Assembly: GCF_021538895.1 (NCBI RefSeq)
Contig: NZ_JADDRL010000002.1
Coordinates: 1-64,000 of the forward strand
Reading direction: 5' to 3'
DNA from: Streptomyces olivochromogenes
GTDB taxonomy: Bacteria; Actinomycetota; Actinomycetes; Streptomycetales; Streptomycetaceae
DNA length: 64,000 nt
Position numbers and translations under genes: made by a program. Every line of letters starts with the position of its first letter. Position 1 is the first letter of the stretch. Shown piece by piece: positions 62,902-64,000 of the stretch. The notes beneath the pieces are model-generated. The model saw only the letters and a program-made list of their open reading frames with translations, was not told the origin of the DNA and did not search any database.

Positions 62902-64000
62902 TCAGTCCTCGGACTCCTCCGTCTGCCCCTCGTGCAGGCCCTTCTGCAGGACCGGTCCCTCGCCCGGGGCGAGAGAGCCGAGGATCCGCTCCAGGTCCTC
63001 CATGGAGGCGAACTCGACGGTGATCTTGCCCTTCTTCTGACCGAGGTCGACCTTCACCCGGGTCTCGAAGCGGTCCGACAGACGCGTCGCGAGCTCGTTC
63101 AGCGCCGGGGAGACCCGGGCACCGGCACGCGGCCCCTTCGAGCGCTGTGCCGTCTGGGGACGCGAGCCCATCAGGGTCACGATCTCCTCGACGGCGCGCA
63201 CCGAGAGTCCCTCGGCCACGATGCGGTGGGCCAGCCGGTCCTGCTCCTCCGAGTCCTCGACGGAGAGCAGAGCCCGCGCGTGACCGGCGGACAGCACACC
63301 GGCGGCGACGCGGCGCTGGACCGCCGGCGAGAGCTTCAGCAGACGCAGGGTGTTCGAGACCTGCGGCCGGGACCGGCCGATGCGGTCCGCCAGCTGGTCG
63401 TGCGTGCAGTTGAAGTCCTTCAGCAGCTGGTCGTAGGCGGCGGCCTCTTCCAGCGGGTTCAGCTGGGCGCGGTGCAGGTTCTCCAGCAGGGCGTCCAGAA
63501 GGAGCTTCTCGTCGTCCGTGGCCCGCACGATCGCCGGGATGGCTTCGAGGCCGGCCTCGCGGCAGGCCCGCCAGCGGCGCTCGCCCATGATGAGCTCGTA
63601 GCGGGCGGGGCCGAGCTGCCGTACGACGACGGGCTGGAGAAGACCGACCTCCTTGATGGAGGTGACCAGCTCCTGCAGCGCGTCCTCGTCGAAGACCTCA
63701 CGCGGCTGGCGCGGGTTCGGCGTGATGGAGTCGAGGGCGATCTCGGCGAAGTGGGCGCCCATGGGGGCCGCAGGCGCCTCCACGACGCCGTTCACCGACA
63801 CCTCCTCGGTCTCCTGCAGCACGGACGGCAGCGTGGCCACCTTGGCCGCTGCGACCCCACGATCGGTCGTCAGCACCGGAGCCGGGACCGCCACGGGAGC
63901 AGCGGACGCCGCGCTCCCCAGCGGGGCCGAAGCCGGAGTCTTCTCGGTCGGGGCAGCGGGGATCAGTGCGCCGAGTCCACGGCCCAAACCCCTCCGTCGC
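62902..64000 (-). CDS. parB: Chromosome-partitioning protein ParB, 5' end cut by window edge
   Basis: The visible 366 residues contain the N-terminal RGLGRGLGALIP block, a variable linker, the ParB/Spo0J CTP-binding segment (PNPRQPREVF, GERRWRAC), the helix-turn-helix (CTHDQLADRIGRSRPQVSNTLRLL) and the C-terminal dimerisation region (RFETRVKVDLGQKKGKITVEF). ParB binds parS, loads as a CTP-dependent clamp and spreads to organise the origin region. The frame stays open to the edge; the family N-terminus lies just outside. The TTG at 63987 is internal, not a start. Its target sites are scattered all through this window. Confidence 0.96.
   Translation of the reverse strand, partial: RRRGLGRGLGALIPAAPTEKTPASAPLGSAASAAPVAVPAPVLTTDRGVAAAKVATLPSVLQETEEVSVNGVVEAPAAPMGAHFAEIALDSITPNPRQPREVFDEDALQELVTSIKEVGLLQPVVVRQLGPARYELIMGERRWRACREAGLEAIPAIVRATDDEKLLLDALLENLHRAQLNPLEEAAAYDQLLKDFNCTHDQLADRIGRSRPQVSNTLRLLKLSPAVQRRVAAGVLSAGHARALLSVEDSEEQDRLAHRIVAEGLSVRAVEEIVTLMGSRPQTAQRSKGPRAGARVSPALNELATRLSDRFETRVKVDLGQKKGKITVEFASMEDLERILGSLAPGEGPVLQKGLHEGQTEESED

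Overview
The window is typical Streptomyces chromosome: very high G+C, strong third-position G/C bias, many GTG starts, the sporulation pair ssgR-ssgA, Ssb with an actinobacterial Gly/Gln linker, F420-type oxidoreductase, and a gene order I recognise from the left flank of the Streptomyces origin (parB, trxA, trxB, a SigM-type ECF sigma gene, murJ, pcnA, inositol-1-phosphate synthase, PadR, femX, rpsF-ssb-rpsR-rplI, dnaB, thiC, cydABCD). The right edge cuts parB, so oriC (dnaA-dnaN) should lie a few kilobases past the window and is not in it. The left edge cuts a MerR-type regulator.

Layout. 1-3.6 kb: MerR regulator (5' truncated), RNA 2'-phosphotransferase kptA behind a small DnaA-box cluster, an LLM-class oxidoreductase and a HAD phosphatase. 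3.7-9.9 kb: the minus-strand cydA-cydB-cydDC operon for cytochrome bd oxidase, with a perfect Rex operator upstream. 10-15.4 kb: an aminotransferase, a LacI regulator, a metallophosphoesterase and a membrane protein. 15.4-17.4 kb: thiC behind a TPP riboswitch whose variable arm carries two ParB-box-like sequences. 17.5-25.2 kb: a YibE/F membrane protein with a His-rich head, ssgA and ssgR, small membrane proteins, a cupin protein, a tyrosine phosphatase overlapping a PLP lyase, LysR and a Nudix protein. 25.2-32.5 kb: globin-reductase fusion, acetyltransferases, GlcG-like protein, divergent MFS/MarR pair and a serine hydrolase. 32.6-38.4 kb: dnaB, a MATE exporter and the rpsF-ssb-rpsR-rplI operon, with a DnaA-box-rich spacer above dnaB. 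38.5-47.3 kb: envelope genes (femX, alanine-racemase-like protein, GT87 glycosyltransferase, class A PBP), then PadR with inositol-phosphate synthase. 47.4-52 kb: MFS, a secreted protein, a membrane-anchored Cys protein and pcnA. 52-64 kb: DUF6049, murJ, a pseudokinase, sigM-type sigma factor with anti-sigma, trxB-trxA, an acetyltransferase and parB.

The unifying feature is chromosome segregation: I count 11 perfect copies of the 14-bp ParB box GTTTCACGTGAAAC and 4 one-mismatch copies. Four occur as close pairs, one overlaps the cydDC start codon, one lies inside the anti-sigma gene, one pair sits in the thiC riboswitch, and several are the centre of 30-34 bp palindromes that look like transcription terminators. 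Most other regions are ordinary core chromosome. I see no rRNA, tRNA, insertion sequence, prophage or CRISPR array. The best candidates for something under-described are the parS sites merged with terminators and with a riboswitch, the two DnaA-box clusters outside oriC, and a few small or possibly damaged reading frames.
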